From Oncomelania hupensis (taxonomy: Eukaryota > Mollusca > Gastropoda > Littorinimorpha > Pomatiopsidae), in NCBI GenBank assembly GCA_036898135.1, contig CM072513.1, forward strand, positions 77,601,963 through 77,665,962: a stretch of DNA of 64,000 nucleotides, in the 5' to 3' direction. Positions 22,981 to 34,001 of this stretch are shown piece after piece. The first letter of the stretch is position 1. Each line of letters starts with the position of its first letter. Below the pieces are notes generated by a model. The model worked only from the letters and a program-made list of their open reading frames with translations, searched no databases and was not told the origin of the DNA. A program made the translations under genes and the position numbers.

Positions 22981-23300
22981 GGGAGGTGGAGGACGCTTTT
23001 TCAGTTATGTAGCCCCTACTGTCTGGAACTCGCTGCCGGTCGATTTCAAAGACGCTCCAACTCTTCTCTCTTTCAAATCAAATCTGAAGACATATGTGTT
23101 TCGTGTGGCATTTCATCTCTAAACATGTTGGTGTTGAATGTTTTTTTTTCTCAGATGTACATAGATCTACTTTTTTTTCCCCACAATTTGAAAGAATGAT
23201 ATTGCACAGTATTGAATGTTGTACTTTGAGATTACGTTGTTGTTGTTGTTTAAATGTAAATAGTTTGGCATGACGGTGTATGAATGAGCGCATTGAGACT
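22981..23300 (+). pseudogene. LINE-3 C-terminal end and 3' UTR
   Basis: One frame reads FFSYVAPTVWNSLPVDFKDA, then PTLLSFKSNLKTYVFR and a stop. This is the stereotyped C-terminus of CR1/L2-like LINE polyproteins (x-x-APxxWNxLP...FKxxLKxxxF). A T-rich 3' UTR and a GCGCATTGAGACTG motif follow. Only the last 40 or so residues are present; clade not determined. Confidence 0.75.
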
Positions 23301-23314
23301 GATTACAGAGAGCC

Positions 23315-23324
23315 GCCTATGTGT

Positions 23325-23377
<53 letters not shown>

Positions 23378-23440
23378 TGTGTGTCTTCGTGTGTATGTAT
23401 GTGCATGTGTATATGTGTTCGTGTGTTCCTGTGTGTGTGA
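23315..23440. repeat. (GT)n microsatellite
   Basis: Interrupted (GT)n and (GTAT)n. Confidence 0.95.
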
Positions 23441-23463
23441 TCAGACTAGAGAAAGAGATCAGT

Positions 23464-23668
23464 TGACTGTGGCCGTCAGACGATGCGCCTAAAGGCATCT
23501 AGTGAGCGTCTCGCGCTGTTTGAAATATTCATAGATCCTGTACAGTATTATCGCCCAGCGCATTGAGCAGGTGTTGAGCTTGAACAGCACTATAAAAGAA
23601 AGCTACAATTACTACACTCGCTTATGTGTCCGGGGACGTTAATCTATATAACTAACTAACTAACTACA
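23464..23668 (+). mobile_element. SINE-2-like 3' portion with (AACT)n tail
   Basis: GGCCGTCAGACGATGCGCC, GATCCTGTACAGTATTATCG, GCGCATTGAGCAGGTGTTGA and GCACTATAAAAGAA follow the order of the SINE-2 body. (AACT)n lies at about 23648-23667. Head missing. Confidence 0.6.
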
Positions 23669-23819
23669 CTACTAAAATCAGCTTCCTGTTCCGTCTGTGG
23701 GAACAAAATAATGTGGGTAGGTTGATTTGGCTATTCCATGCTTGAGGTAATAAATATCGTTAATATATGTTGGTCTATTTCCTTCTCACAATTACAAACC
23801 CCCACCCTCTCTAAAACTC

Positions 23820-24756
<937 letters not shown>

Positions 24757-25320
24757 TGGGCAATATAAAGCAAAGTGACGGGACAACTTCTGGATTGAAT
24801 GTTGGGCTAACACAATTACACTCCACCCTAAATGGACACTTGCAATGCATTGCGCGCACAGTGTCACGCTTAGGACCACACACAAAATCCATCGCGTCGC
24901 CACGATTGAATTATCTAATATGGTGTACTATCGCGCGTCCCTTCTGCTCGCGCGGTCGCTGATGAAGATGATGATGACAGCGTTGATGATGTTGCGGTCG
25001 AACTAACGCCGGCGTCAGTCGGCTGTTGCTGCTGTTGCTGAAAGGGTTTCATCCCTAGCAAGGATCAGTGTTTAGTGGTTTTTAAGTTCTGGTAACTCGC
25101 TCCAAAGTGACTTTTGGAGACATTTTCGATTCATCCTCTAACAGGCGGATTTGTGTAGAGTTTGTGTGTGTGTGTGTTTCTGTCGATGGTTTGTTCTCTC
25201 ATTCATTTGGTTTTTCTTAGTTCAACAGTACCTTACTTCATGTTTCGCCCTGCTGAAGGGTTGTTACTATACAAGGTTAGTGGCCACGTTTTCACAAGGG
25301 AAATATTTTCGTGGATAAAT
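24757..25320. other. Unannotated stretch
   Basis: Nothing recognised beyond short GAT and CTG triplet runs around 24960-25045. Confidence 0.5.
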
Positions 25321-25365
25321 TGTAGAAGAATGCTCTCTCTCTGTCTCTCTCTCTGTCTCTCTCTG

Positions 25366-25423
<58 letters not shown>

Positions 25424-25546
25424 CGAACTACTCATTTTGTGTTTGAATTGTAAAGGTTAGATTACGCTTTTATTGCTAAAATGTTACACTAATATCGTAG
25501 AATAGACAAATGCCAACGCGAGCACGCGAGGTAGCCTGTGTGTGTA

Positions 25547-25577
<31 letters not shown>

Positions 25578-25715
25578 AAACTACTCATTTTGTTTGAATT
25601 GTAAAGGTTAGATTACACCTCAATTGCTAAAATGTTACACTAATATCGTAGAATAGACAAATGCCAACGCGAGCACGCGCGGTCGCCTGTGTGTGTATGT
25701 GTGTCTGTCTGTCTA

Positions 25716-25780
<65 letters not shown>

Positions 25781-25785
25781 AGGGT
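25424..25785. repeat. Tandem duplication plus (TGTC)n/(CT)n
   Basis: A unit of about 150 bp occurs twice (about 25424-25577 and 25578-25720). Shared words are ACTACTCATTTTGT, GAATTGTAAAGGTTAGATTA, AATGTTACACTAATATCGTA and AATGCCAACGCGAGCACGCG. The second copy continues into (TGTC)n and (CT)n to 25778. Confidence 0.85.
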
Positions 25786-25860
25786 CACAAATGGTTTTGT
25801 TTGTTGTTGTTTTTTAATGGTATAGTACATTTTGATGTTATCGTTATCTTATTACAAAAG

Positions 25861-26242
25861 GTCTGATTGTAAGAATAGGCTCATGCCTAAAATCCTAACC
25901 TTTTAAATAAAGTTCTGAAGTCTGAAGTCTCTCTCTCTCTGCCTCGGACCTCAACTTGGCTGTTGCTGTTTGTTTCGTTCACCTCTTTCTGTGTATAAAA
26001 GGTAAATTCGTTTATATCTTATTTGAAAAAATGCTATTCCAATGAAGCGTATGACACGATGAATGCACGTGTGACTGTGCAAGAAAGGATGTATTTCATT
26101 GTCGCCATGCCACACCAAAATCCTTGTAACGTTTTCACTTGGTGAATAAATATTCTTATCTTATCTTATCTTATCTTATCTTATCTTATCTTATCTTATC
26201 TTATCTTATCTTATCTTATCTTATCTTATCTTATCTTATCTT
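25861..26242 (+). mobile_element. Two adjacent LINE-like 3' ends
   Basis: 25861-25935 ends AATAAAGTTCTGAAGTC with a GAAGTCT reiteration, a typical LINE 3' terminus. 25985-26242 ends TTGGTGAATAAATATTC followed by pentanucleotide (TTATC)n at about 26154-26241, another typical non-LTR tail. No coding sequence is attached. Confidence 0.5.
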
Positions 26243-26320
26243 AACCGCTAGCCCAAACCACCAAGCTGCTGCGTAGTATCTGCAAATACAATGGCACAGG
26301 AGAGGCTGACCACTCACCTA

Positions 26321-26381
26321 CATTAGATTACATGGTTATTGTTTTATGTCCAGCGGACGCTTCCGAGCTAAATCAGGACCT
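26321..26381 (-). mobile_element. 61-bp SINE-1 3' stub
   Basis: Only the 3' terminus (minus strand: GTCCTGATTTAGCTCGG, then GTCCGCTGGACATAAAACAA and a short ATGTAATCT tail) is present. It lies between CCACTCACCTA (26310-26320) and CCACTAACCTA (26382-26392), a TSD with 10 of 11 matching. Confidence 0.75.
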
Positions 26382-26449
26382 CCACTAACCTAGGCAATGT
26401 TCCCCCACGAAATTACTTTGGCCAACATTCCCTCCCTTTCCGTGCCCTC

Positions 26450-27060
26450 CTGTGGGGGTGCTGGGGTTTTCAGTATAAAGAGTATCCCCACTTTCTGGAA
26501 ATTTAGAGCTTTACATTCCCACTGTCGCTGTCTTTCTCATTTGCTCTTTCTCATTCCTACTCTGTTCTATCAATCTGTTATACTATCTTCTTCTTCGCTA
26601 GGCCAGTCACCTACCTTTTTTCTTGAAAACTCTTCCGGGACAAAACTCCTCATTTGTGTGTGAGGTCTGTTGGATCAGCTTGGGAATATTGGACGCTTTC
26701 AGCCAGGTGGTCGCTGGGGCTTCCTATGATGTTATTATTTGGCAATGTAGGCAATATATATGTATGTGTTTTGTTGATATTTTATAATGATGTTTGTATT
26801 CTATTTTGTTTTTGTAAACGGGGGTTCGATAAATTAGAGTATAGCCTCAGCGTCCTTTGCTTGGGATGTCTTTATTGTAAAGTGACTGGCTGGTGGAGTG
26901 CCTTCAGTGTTACCACTAGGGTTGCTTCGGCAGATCTTTCATACGGATCAGGGGTGAGTCCTCTTTCAGCGAAGTTGTGGTCTTGATTTTGTGGTCCTGA
27001 TTCGGCTCTTTGCAGTCCGCTGGACCCTGTAAGCAATGAATAACTAACTAACTAACTAAC
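26450..27060 (+). mobile_element. SINE-1 variant with (AACT)n tail
   Basis: The normal body runs from GGGGGTGCTGGGGTTTTCAG to CATACGGATCAGGGG. The 3' end is different: GAGTCCTCTTTCAGCG, GTGGTCCTGATTCGGCTC and CTGTAAGCAATGAATAACT, then (AACT)n. This is a 3'-end subfamily distinct from the (AATC)n and (AATGT)n types. TSD not found. Confidence 0.8.
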
Positions 27061-27409
27061 TCCCGTTCAGCGGGTCCTGAAATACGGCGTGCAATGAAAT
27101 GACCAACAGTTGGCTCGTTCTGGTACCCAACTATTTCACTGTATTAACTGGAAGTTGTTTTTGTTTTAAATCGCCAGAAGTATGTGAGAGAACAAAATGA
27201 GGGAGATGTGTCCACTGCTCGTTTTGATGTTTGTTGCCGTCTCCCTGCTCTCACCTCCCCTTATCTTCCCCTGCGCCCATACACTAGTTCTTTCCTTAAG
27301 AAAACAAAATGCGAATGCAAAGAGTAAGAGTTTTGTAAAAAAAAATAAATCTTTCCGGAATGTCTTGTGTAACCCTGCTATCGAGGAAATGTCTGAGTCA
27401 GTCCGAATC
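27061..27409. other. Unannotated stretch with a leader-like frame
   Basis: A frame from 27197 opens MCPLLVLMFVAVSLLSPPLI, which looks like a signal peptide, but it soon runs into a (CTTT)n tract and has no support as a gene. Confidence 0.3.
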
Positions 27410-28165
27410 TGCTTTCTTTCTTTTATTCTTTGTTTCGTTCTTTCTTTCTTGGATTCTTTCTTTCTTGCGTGGTTTCTTTCTTGCTCTCTTTCTTTCTTTT
27501 ATTTTTTTTCTTGCTTTCTTTCTTTCTTTTCTTTTCTTTTCTTTGTTTCATTCTTTTTTTTTACTTTCTTTCTATCTTTCTTTCTTACTATCTTACTTTC
27601 TTTTGCTGTTTTTCTCTTTTTCGTGTTGGTTGTAGATTTTTTTTTTTTTTAAATCAGTTTATAGTCCCCTCTCTTCCCGGTAAGGATTTTCAGAGAGGAG
27701 ACAAAGTCGGTGTTGATATATTAAGTTCTGCCTGCCAGAAAAAAAAAATTGCTGTCTCGCTTGTTCCCATAAGTGTATGGATTACAACCGCAACAAAAAT
27801 TGGCTTCATGCGCGTGAAATGAAAATAGAATGTCTTTCTTTTTTTGTAGCACCTTCTTTTATGAAAAATATATTTAAGATCTCACACACAAAACATCAGC
27901 CATAAGTTGTTGTTGTTGCTGTTGTTGGTTTTTTTTTTCCTTGTGAAATATTTTGTTATACTGGCAAAAGCTATATAGTCATAGATCGAGCAAGGTCTTC
28001 CTTTTAAAGGATGTATGGATGGATGGATGTATGTGTATATATATATATATATGGATGTATGGATTTATTTTATTTATCTATTTATTTATTTTATTATTTA
28101 TTTTATTTTATTTAATTTTATTTTATTTTATTTTATTTTATTTTATTTTATTTTATTTATTGAAC
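27410..28165. repeat. (CTTT)n and (TTTTA)n tracts
   Basis: T/C-rich (TTTC)n lies at 27410-27640 and (TTTTA)n at about 28085-28160, with unrecognised sequence between. Confidence 0.9.
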
Positions 28166-29535
28166 GGGGGAGAAGGGACAAAGTGCTTACATGAACGTCA
28201 GGAGTTTTAAACTTAAAGGTACCCACTGTTACCACACCCCCTCCACAGATCCTTTTAACATTCACAGTGAGTATTGCCCCACTGAAAACAAACGCTTACA
28301 ACAACAACAACAACAACAAATATCTCTTTCGAAAGTATAGTTTTTTTTTGTAAATGAATACGTTCCGTAGTTTGTGTGCCTATTGATAATAGAAAGCGCT
28401 AGCCAACGCTTTGGAGCGAAAAATAGCAATTCCAAAGCCAGTAAGAGGCAGAACCCGTAAAAACAATTGCTCGTAAGTTTTGTTGCGGCTTTGATTTTAT
28501 GTAGATAAAATAGACTTTACCCTACACCACACAGCAAAGACGTACACTTCAAGACCAGTGGTTCATTCAGAAATAGGGCCATAGGTCACACGGCTATGGT
28601 ATCGATGTACCGTTAAAACAGGGGAAGTCACTCCCTGTTAGAACCGAAATGGAAAATTCATACTATAGCGTTTAGTTTGAGCAACGAACCAACAACCCAC
28701 CCACCCCCTCCCCACCCCCACCCCCCTCCCCACCCCCTTTTTTATCATCGTTTACTGTAAAAAGACAATACAAATTGGAAGGTAAACCTGGATTTTTGCC
28801 CCAACCAAAATGTCAACAAAGCCTTCGGACTGGAGCTTTTTAAGGCCCGTGCGATTGGAACTCGTGAGTGCCGAGACTAGACCTCGGTGTATGCCTTTCA
28901 TCCGAATAGAAGGAGCAAGAGGGGCGCTTGTCTTTGTATCAGGGCCATGAGTGTTACTGGTTTCGGCATTTCAGGAAGTCAGCCGTGAAATTTCTAACCA
29001 CTGCCGGAAAATAAAAAAAAGTTCTGGCTTTATCATTCAGTATGCTTCAGTTGTATTGCTTTGCCCAATGAGCCGCCGAGCTTGCTAGAGATAACAAGGG
29101 GGTAAAAAAGGAGATCCACGGGGTTAGGGGAATTGGAAGAAAGACAGAGGCCTTGTTTTTTTTTCTCTTTCTTCTTTTGTACATGCTGCATGATAGTTTG
29201 TTTTTTTAAATTTGATTTGTCGTGCCATTATAGTTATTTGTTTTGTCGTTGGCATGTATTACTGAATATCGGAGAATGTGAGTGAGAATGATACCAGAAG
29301 TGATTGTTAAGATTAGGATACCGCATAAAATCTTTGGCCGACGGGCATGATCGTGCTTAGCTTATTACTTAATCGTAAGTCGCTTACTTAACTAAAGATG
29401 CACACAAAAATCGGTGTGCATAAACGTACTTATTTCTAATGTACGCCAGTTAAGGAACAAATCTTTACTTAACTTTAAGTCTACTCCCCCCCCCCTTCCC
29501 TGGCATAACCTTTGTACTTAGCAAAGTAGTAACAC
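28166..29535. other. Mostly unannotated; SINE-2 fragment and C-tract inside
   Basis: 28688-28740 is a C-run cluster (CCCACCCACCCCCTCCCC-like). About 28870-28985 resembles the SINE-2 head-side block on the minus strand (GACTAGACCTCGGTGTAT, then CATCCGAA and AGGGCCATGAG). The rest is unrecognised. Confidence 0.45.
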
Positions 29536-30120
29536 TGTTACAATTGAGACGCGCACGATAGATCCGATCATTTTATTTTGCAAAGCGTGCTATAACAAAG
29601 TGTATTTACCTTTGATTTGACTCTTTGCGTTGTTGCTAGAAGAAGCTTTGTATAATGTTGATAATTTTCGTCGGGCGATATAGTAGAGAATTTTATGGAA
29701 TTACTGGCTTATTATCGACCGAAGTTTTCGGAAAGGTCTGGTAATAGCTAAGCGATTATTCTAACCTAAATAAAGTTATATGACGTAAGACAGTGCATAG
29801 TTCCGGTGACGAGTTTTATTTTGATTAGGTGTTATTGCGTCATGCTGGAATGTTCGAACTTTTTCTCGGTCGCAGAGAGACTATATAAGTAATGCACTGT
29901 CTGCTTTTAGGAGTGATTTATGATGATTATTTGATGATTATCTTTGAAGTGATTTTTGGAAAGCGATTTTGTTTGTAGTTGTTGATGTTTGCTGAATAAG
30001 TTGGAAAACTTTATACGACGGCTCCTGCCTTGTTGCTGAGTGAACAGGCTGCGAATTCACTTATTAAGATTCAAGCTACGGGGCTGAATCACCCATTGGT
30101 AAATAATCGTGTCACTAACA
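29536..30120. mobile_element. LTR-like block 1
   Basis: Begins TGTTAC and ends CTAACA, inverted ends typical of LTRs. It contains ACTATATAAG and is paralogous to 44857-45388. Shared words: GAGACGCGCACGATAG, CATTTTATTTTGCAAAGCGT, TTGTATAATGTTGATAATTT, TGACGTAAGACAGTGC, ACTTTATACGACG and CTCCTGCCTTGTTGCT. No clean TSD. It lies immediately upstream of the Harbinger frame. Confidence 0.55.
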
Positions 30121-30149
30121 CTTTCTTGACTTCTTTCGTTGAAGAGTCC

Positions 30150-32686
30150 ATGGAAGATGGAAATAAGGAGATTCTGCTTTTTCTTGATCATGAGAAGACA
30201 TTTGAGAAGAGGAGCGTGTGTTTCGAGATAGACAAAACCCATTGAATATTTACGATGATGTTGAATTGTATCAGCGCTTTAGGTTTCGCAGAGAGGACAT
30301 GTTATGACTGTCCGACGTTGTGGAAAGAGACATCGATCATCCGATACGTGCAAAGGTAGCCTGCCACCTGTGATGCAGCGTGACTGTTTTGTTGTATGCA
30401 ACGGTCAACAGCCAGACTTCTGTTGGTGATCTATTTGGGATTGATCGTTCCACCGTCAGTAGAATCATCCAGAAAGTGTCGAACAAGTCAAAGAGAAGTC
30501 AAAAGCGCTTTATTCCATAAAACCCCATGGGGCACGTGGACACAACAAAAAAGAATAAAAATAAACATAGAATAACCATGAAAATCATAAAATACAATAT
30601 AAAATACATATGTACATATATCACAGAAATAAAAGTTAATCTTTCACTCTCGCGTTCTAAGACACAATCATAATAAACATTTACAAAGTACACATTCATT
30701 ATTATCACATAACACAAGCATACTACATAAAACTTATGTCCACGCAATCTGATCACAAATCGCACGCACTCTCTCGCAAGGTTGAGTGATAAAGAAGGGG
30801 AGAAGGGAGGGGAGGGGGGGGGGGTACAAGCAAAATGGATGAATTTATGAAATTTCCTAGCGGCCAAGATGCAGACAAGACGATGCAAGCCTTCTGCCAG
30901 TTAGCACGTTTTCCTAACGTTTTGGGCTGCATCGGTTGCATTCGCTGCGCATTTTAGCACCCAACAACAACGAGGTTGTGTTTGTGAACAGAAAGGGGGT
31001 GCATTCCATCAACTACCAATTAATATGTAATGCAGATCTCGTTATCACACACTGTGTTGTGAACCAGCCTGGCTCTGTGCATGATGCCAGAATTCTGAGA
31101 GAAAGCGATATTTGGCAGGTGAGCCACATGAAATTTATAATATTATTTACGAGTCATTATGTGTTATTTTCTGTATTATTGTAAGCATTTTTTTTGGCTT
31201 ATTTAATGTAAATGGTGTTTTATCAGCAGTGAATTTTTGTTATAAATTGTGTTTATTTACCAAATAAATTGTGGTTATTTATTCTTGTATATTCAATGAA
31301 GTAAAATGGTATTGATTATGTAGACTTCTCTTTTACTGCAAAGCAGATGTATTTTATGTTCTATAATGTAATGACATAATCCAACAGCTTAGGAAATCGT
31401 GATCTTAATAGGGCAAAATAATAATGATATTATGTAGACTAGGAGCATGGGCTCATCAGTCACCATCACCAATTCACTATTATCTTTATTGCAATTTTAC
31501 ATCTAATTTTTGTTTGAGCAATTCAATTGCTTTCCATACCTAGATCATTATATAAATATATGTCATATAAATTTAAGCAATGTCTTAATGACCTGGGTAT
31601 TGTATTTTTTACATGTTTTAAAAACTTAATTTGATAGATTTTTGAGAGAGTGCCTCGGCCGCAAAAAATGTATCCTACTTGGTGATAGTGGGTACCCATT
31701 CAAGGATTGGATTATGATACCATACAGAGATGCTGATACTCGGCCAAAGAAAGGTAAAATGGAGCTCACAGGACTACACGCAGCACCATTGAAAGAACAA
31801 ATGGTGTCCTAAAAACAGAGGGCTTTACCTTTAGGCAGAGCTGCGATATATATAATATAAAATGTAAATCACCAATTGGCCTTATTGACCTTGTTGTGAT
31901 GCATGTCGCAGATGAAACTTGCTAAAGAAAACAGTATCAGCTCTGAATTTCCAAACACAGTGTTAAAGTGTTTGTTTTTTTAAACTGACAGAAAGTGAAT
32001 TGCAACAAGTAATCATTTAAATTCTGTGCCTTGTAAAATATAAACAAACTATAAAGTAAACTTTGTAAAGTGCCCTGTACACTTTTTGACATACATGTAG
32101 TGGAGATGGGAAGACAATTGGTCATGCTAGGGAAGAGTTGTCTCCCTTCATATCGTTTCTTTCATTGTGGAGTGGCTCCTGCTAGGGACATCAAGGGGAT
32201 GTGTGTCTGATCTTTTTGTGATCTCATGACACACAAGATTGTACAAACTCAAAATGCAATGTATAATAAATAGTACATTGGCTTTTTGCACTGATGTAAC
32301 TAAATGTGATGTTAGTGTTCTCTACTGGTGATCTAAACTTATAGGTAACACATTCGCTGATCTACAATTATGAATCATTACTGAAAAATAAAACTGTAAG
32401 TAGAAATAATAAGAATGGGGCTTCTTATGTGCAGCGTACTTTTCAGTCTTTGACGACAGGTACAAATTTGTATTAAAAATATAAAAATAATTTCAGATAT
32501 GCTACTGAACAGGCGACGAAATTCATCATGCTCCACAACGTTGCTGTGACACTCCGGCTGCTAGAGCCAGACTTTCCAGACGTTTCAGATGATGAGTCAG
32601 GCAGTGATGATGATGATCAGCATGATGGTGCGTCTTGCGGGCGTTTGGTTAGGGACAGATTGGCTGCCAGATATTTCCAGCAGTGA
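30150..32686 (+). pseudogene. PIF/Harbinger (HARBI1-like) transposase, decayed, with introns
   Basis: Exon A (30150-30487) reads LLFLDHEKTFEKR, then after a frameshift NPLNIYDDVELYQRFRFRRE, and near its end SVGDLFGIDRSTVSRIIQKV, the Harbinger helix-turn-helix region. Exon B (30831-31118) gives MDEFMKFP, FPNVLGCI, APNNNEVVFVNRKGVHSIN and PGSVHDARILRESDIWQ, ending at a GTGAGC donor. Exon C (from 31638, after AG) gives CILLGDSGYPFKDW (second catalytic Asp) and TRSTIERTNGVLK (catalytic Glu). Exon D (32497-32686, after TTTCAG) gives FIMLHNVAVTL and VRDRLAARYFQQ-stop. The usual GCID-G-TH of the first Asp reads GCIGCIR here. There are several frameshifts and stops. A DDE 'DDE_Tnp_4' family member, inactive. 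Confidence 0.88.
30488..30825. mobile_element. Insertion inside Harbinger exon A/B
   Basis: 338 bp of AT-rich, non-transposase DNA ends in a G-run. It is flanked by ACAAG at 30483-30487 and 30826-30830. Removing it brings the Harbinger segments together (apart from one frameshift). Element type unknown. Confidence 0.5.
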
Positions 32687-33352
32687 GTAGAAATATTTTT
32701 TTGTTTCAGTTTGTCCACTTTCTTACACTATGTTATGCATTTCTCTTGCCTTATATTACTCGCATGAGCTGTCTGAGGAACGGAATACGAAAATCAAACA
32801 ATTGAATGACAATTGTAATATTTGATAATTTTGAATCCTGCTTGTGGAAAATTGTAATTTGTTCAGAATTGTATCCAATGCTGTAAAATGTGGTTGGAAG
32901 GACATTGAACAATACACATACAAAACTCAAATAGTAAAATATCGTCTACTTTTGAGCTGTCTTGTGCGTGAAATTTACAGTATTATATCATGTAATATTT
33001 GAATACTTTGAAACCTGTTTAAAATTGCAAAGCGAATGCATATTTAATATTGAGCATTTTTATACTTAAATTTAAAGCAGGTTATAATGGTAAATTGAAT
33101 GTTGTTACTTCATATTGTTCGACATTAATTATTGTAGATAAAAAGAAAAAGTTGCTTCAGTGAAACATTAGATGTATGCATCCTAATCACACAGATAGGA
33201 CAGCGCAGATTCATACCCACTTATACTAAAGAGCAAGTGCCCTACATTGTTCCACATTTATTGCATGTAGGTAAAACAAAGCTATAAGTGGCTTGAACAT
33301 TCATTCTACTATCAATGTTTTTGTTCAAGGGCGAATTATCCCCAATTCCTAG
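32687..33352. other. Unannotated AT-rich stretch
   Basis: Downstream of the Harbinger stop codon; could be transposon 3' flank. No terminal inverted repeat was identified. Confidence 0.4.
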
Positions 33353-33354
33353 CA

Positions 33355-33439
<85 letters not shown>

Positions 33440-33440
33440 G
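33353..33440. repeat. (ATT)n microsatellite
   Basis: Pure (ATT)n. It abuts the 5S-derived SINE at 33441, and (ATT) resumes just after that SINE at about 33737, so the SINE probably inserted into a longer (ATT)n tail belonging to a minus-strand retroposon at 33737-33800. Confidence 0.85.
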
Positions 33441-33735
33441 GGGGTGTCGGATAGCGCAGTGGTTGGAGCACTCGCTACTGTGTCGCAAGTTAAGCACAGT
33501 CCAGTGCGGTTAGCACTTGGATGGGTGACCGTAAAACGTGAAGCGACAAATAACAACGCCCCCAATTGACTCCACTGTGACTGAGTACCTACTCTCTACT
33601 AAGGGTGGGGAAGGTAAAGCAGCGACGGGGAGAGATGGGCATCACCCTCATTACGCTGGCCCAAGATAAGTGTGATCTCCAACATCACGCTCCTCTACGG
33701 CCACAAGGCTATGGGACTACCTTTACCTTTACCTT
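33441..33735 (+). mobile_element. 5S-derived SINE with tRNA-like lead-in and (ACCTTT)n tail
   Basis: GGATAGCGCAGTGGTTGG resembles a tRNA box A. It is followed by CGCAAGTTAAGCAC and GCGGTTAGCACTTGGATGGG then TGACCG, which align in order and spacing with the internal control region of animal 5S rRNA (box A AAGCTAAGC, intermediate element, box C GGATGGGxGACC). The body holds CAGCGACGGGGAGAGATGGG. The tail is ACCTTT repeated three times. 5S rRNA similarity is limited to the promoter half, so this is a SINE, not a 5S gene. Confidence 0.8.
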
Positions 33736-33877
33736 TATTATTATTTATGCGCCTAATCTTGACTTAGCTCTAGGAGCTTACAGGAATACAGAACTTTAAA
33801 TATAAAACACAACAAATGAAAACTCATAAACTATTGGCAGTAAGCTTATATATTTAAAAAACAACAACTAAAAACTC

Positions 33878-33879
33878 TA

Positions 33880-33945
<66 letters not shown>

Positions 33946-33948
33946 ACA

Positions 33949-34000
<52 letters not shown>
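33878..34000. repeat. (CT)n then (CA)n microsatellite
   Basis: Compound dinucleotide repeat directly abutting the LINE RNase H region. Confidence 0.95.

Positions 34001-34001
<1 letters not shown>

Noticed and set aside
27197..27652. Secreted protein with signal peptide
   Set aside because: After an appealing leader the frame becomes (CTTT)n-derived Phe/Leu/Ser; no homology or gene context.
33460..33545. 5S rRNA gene
   Set aside because: Only the internal promoter half resembles 5S rRNA; the 5' and 3' parts that form helix I are not present.
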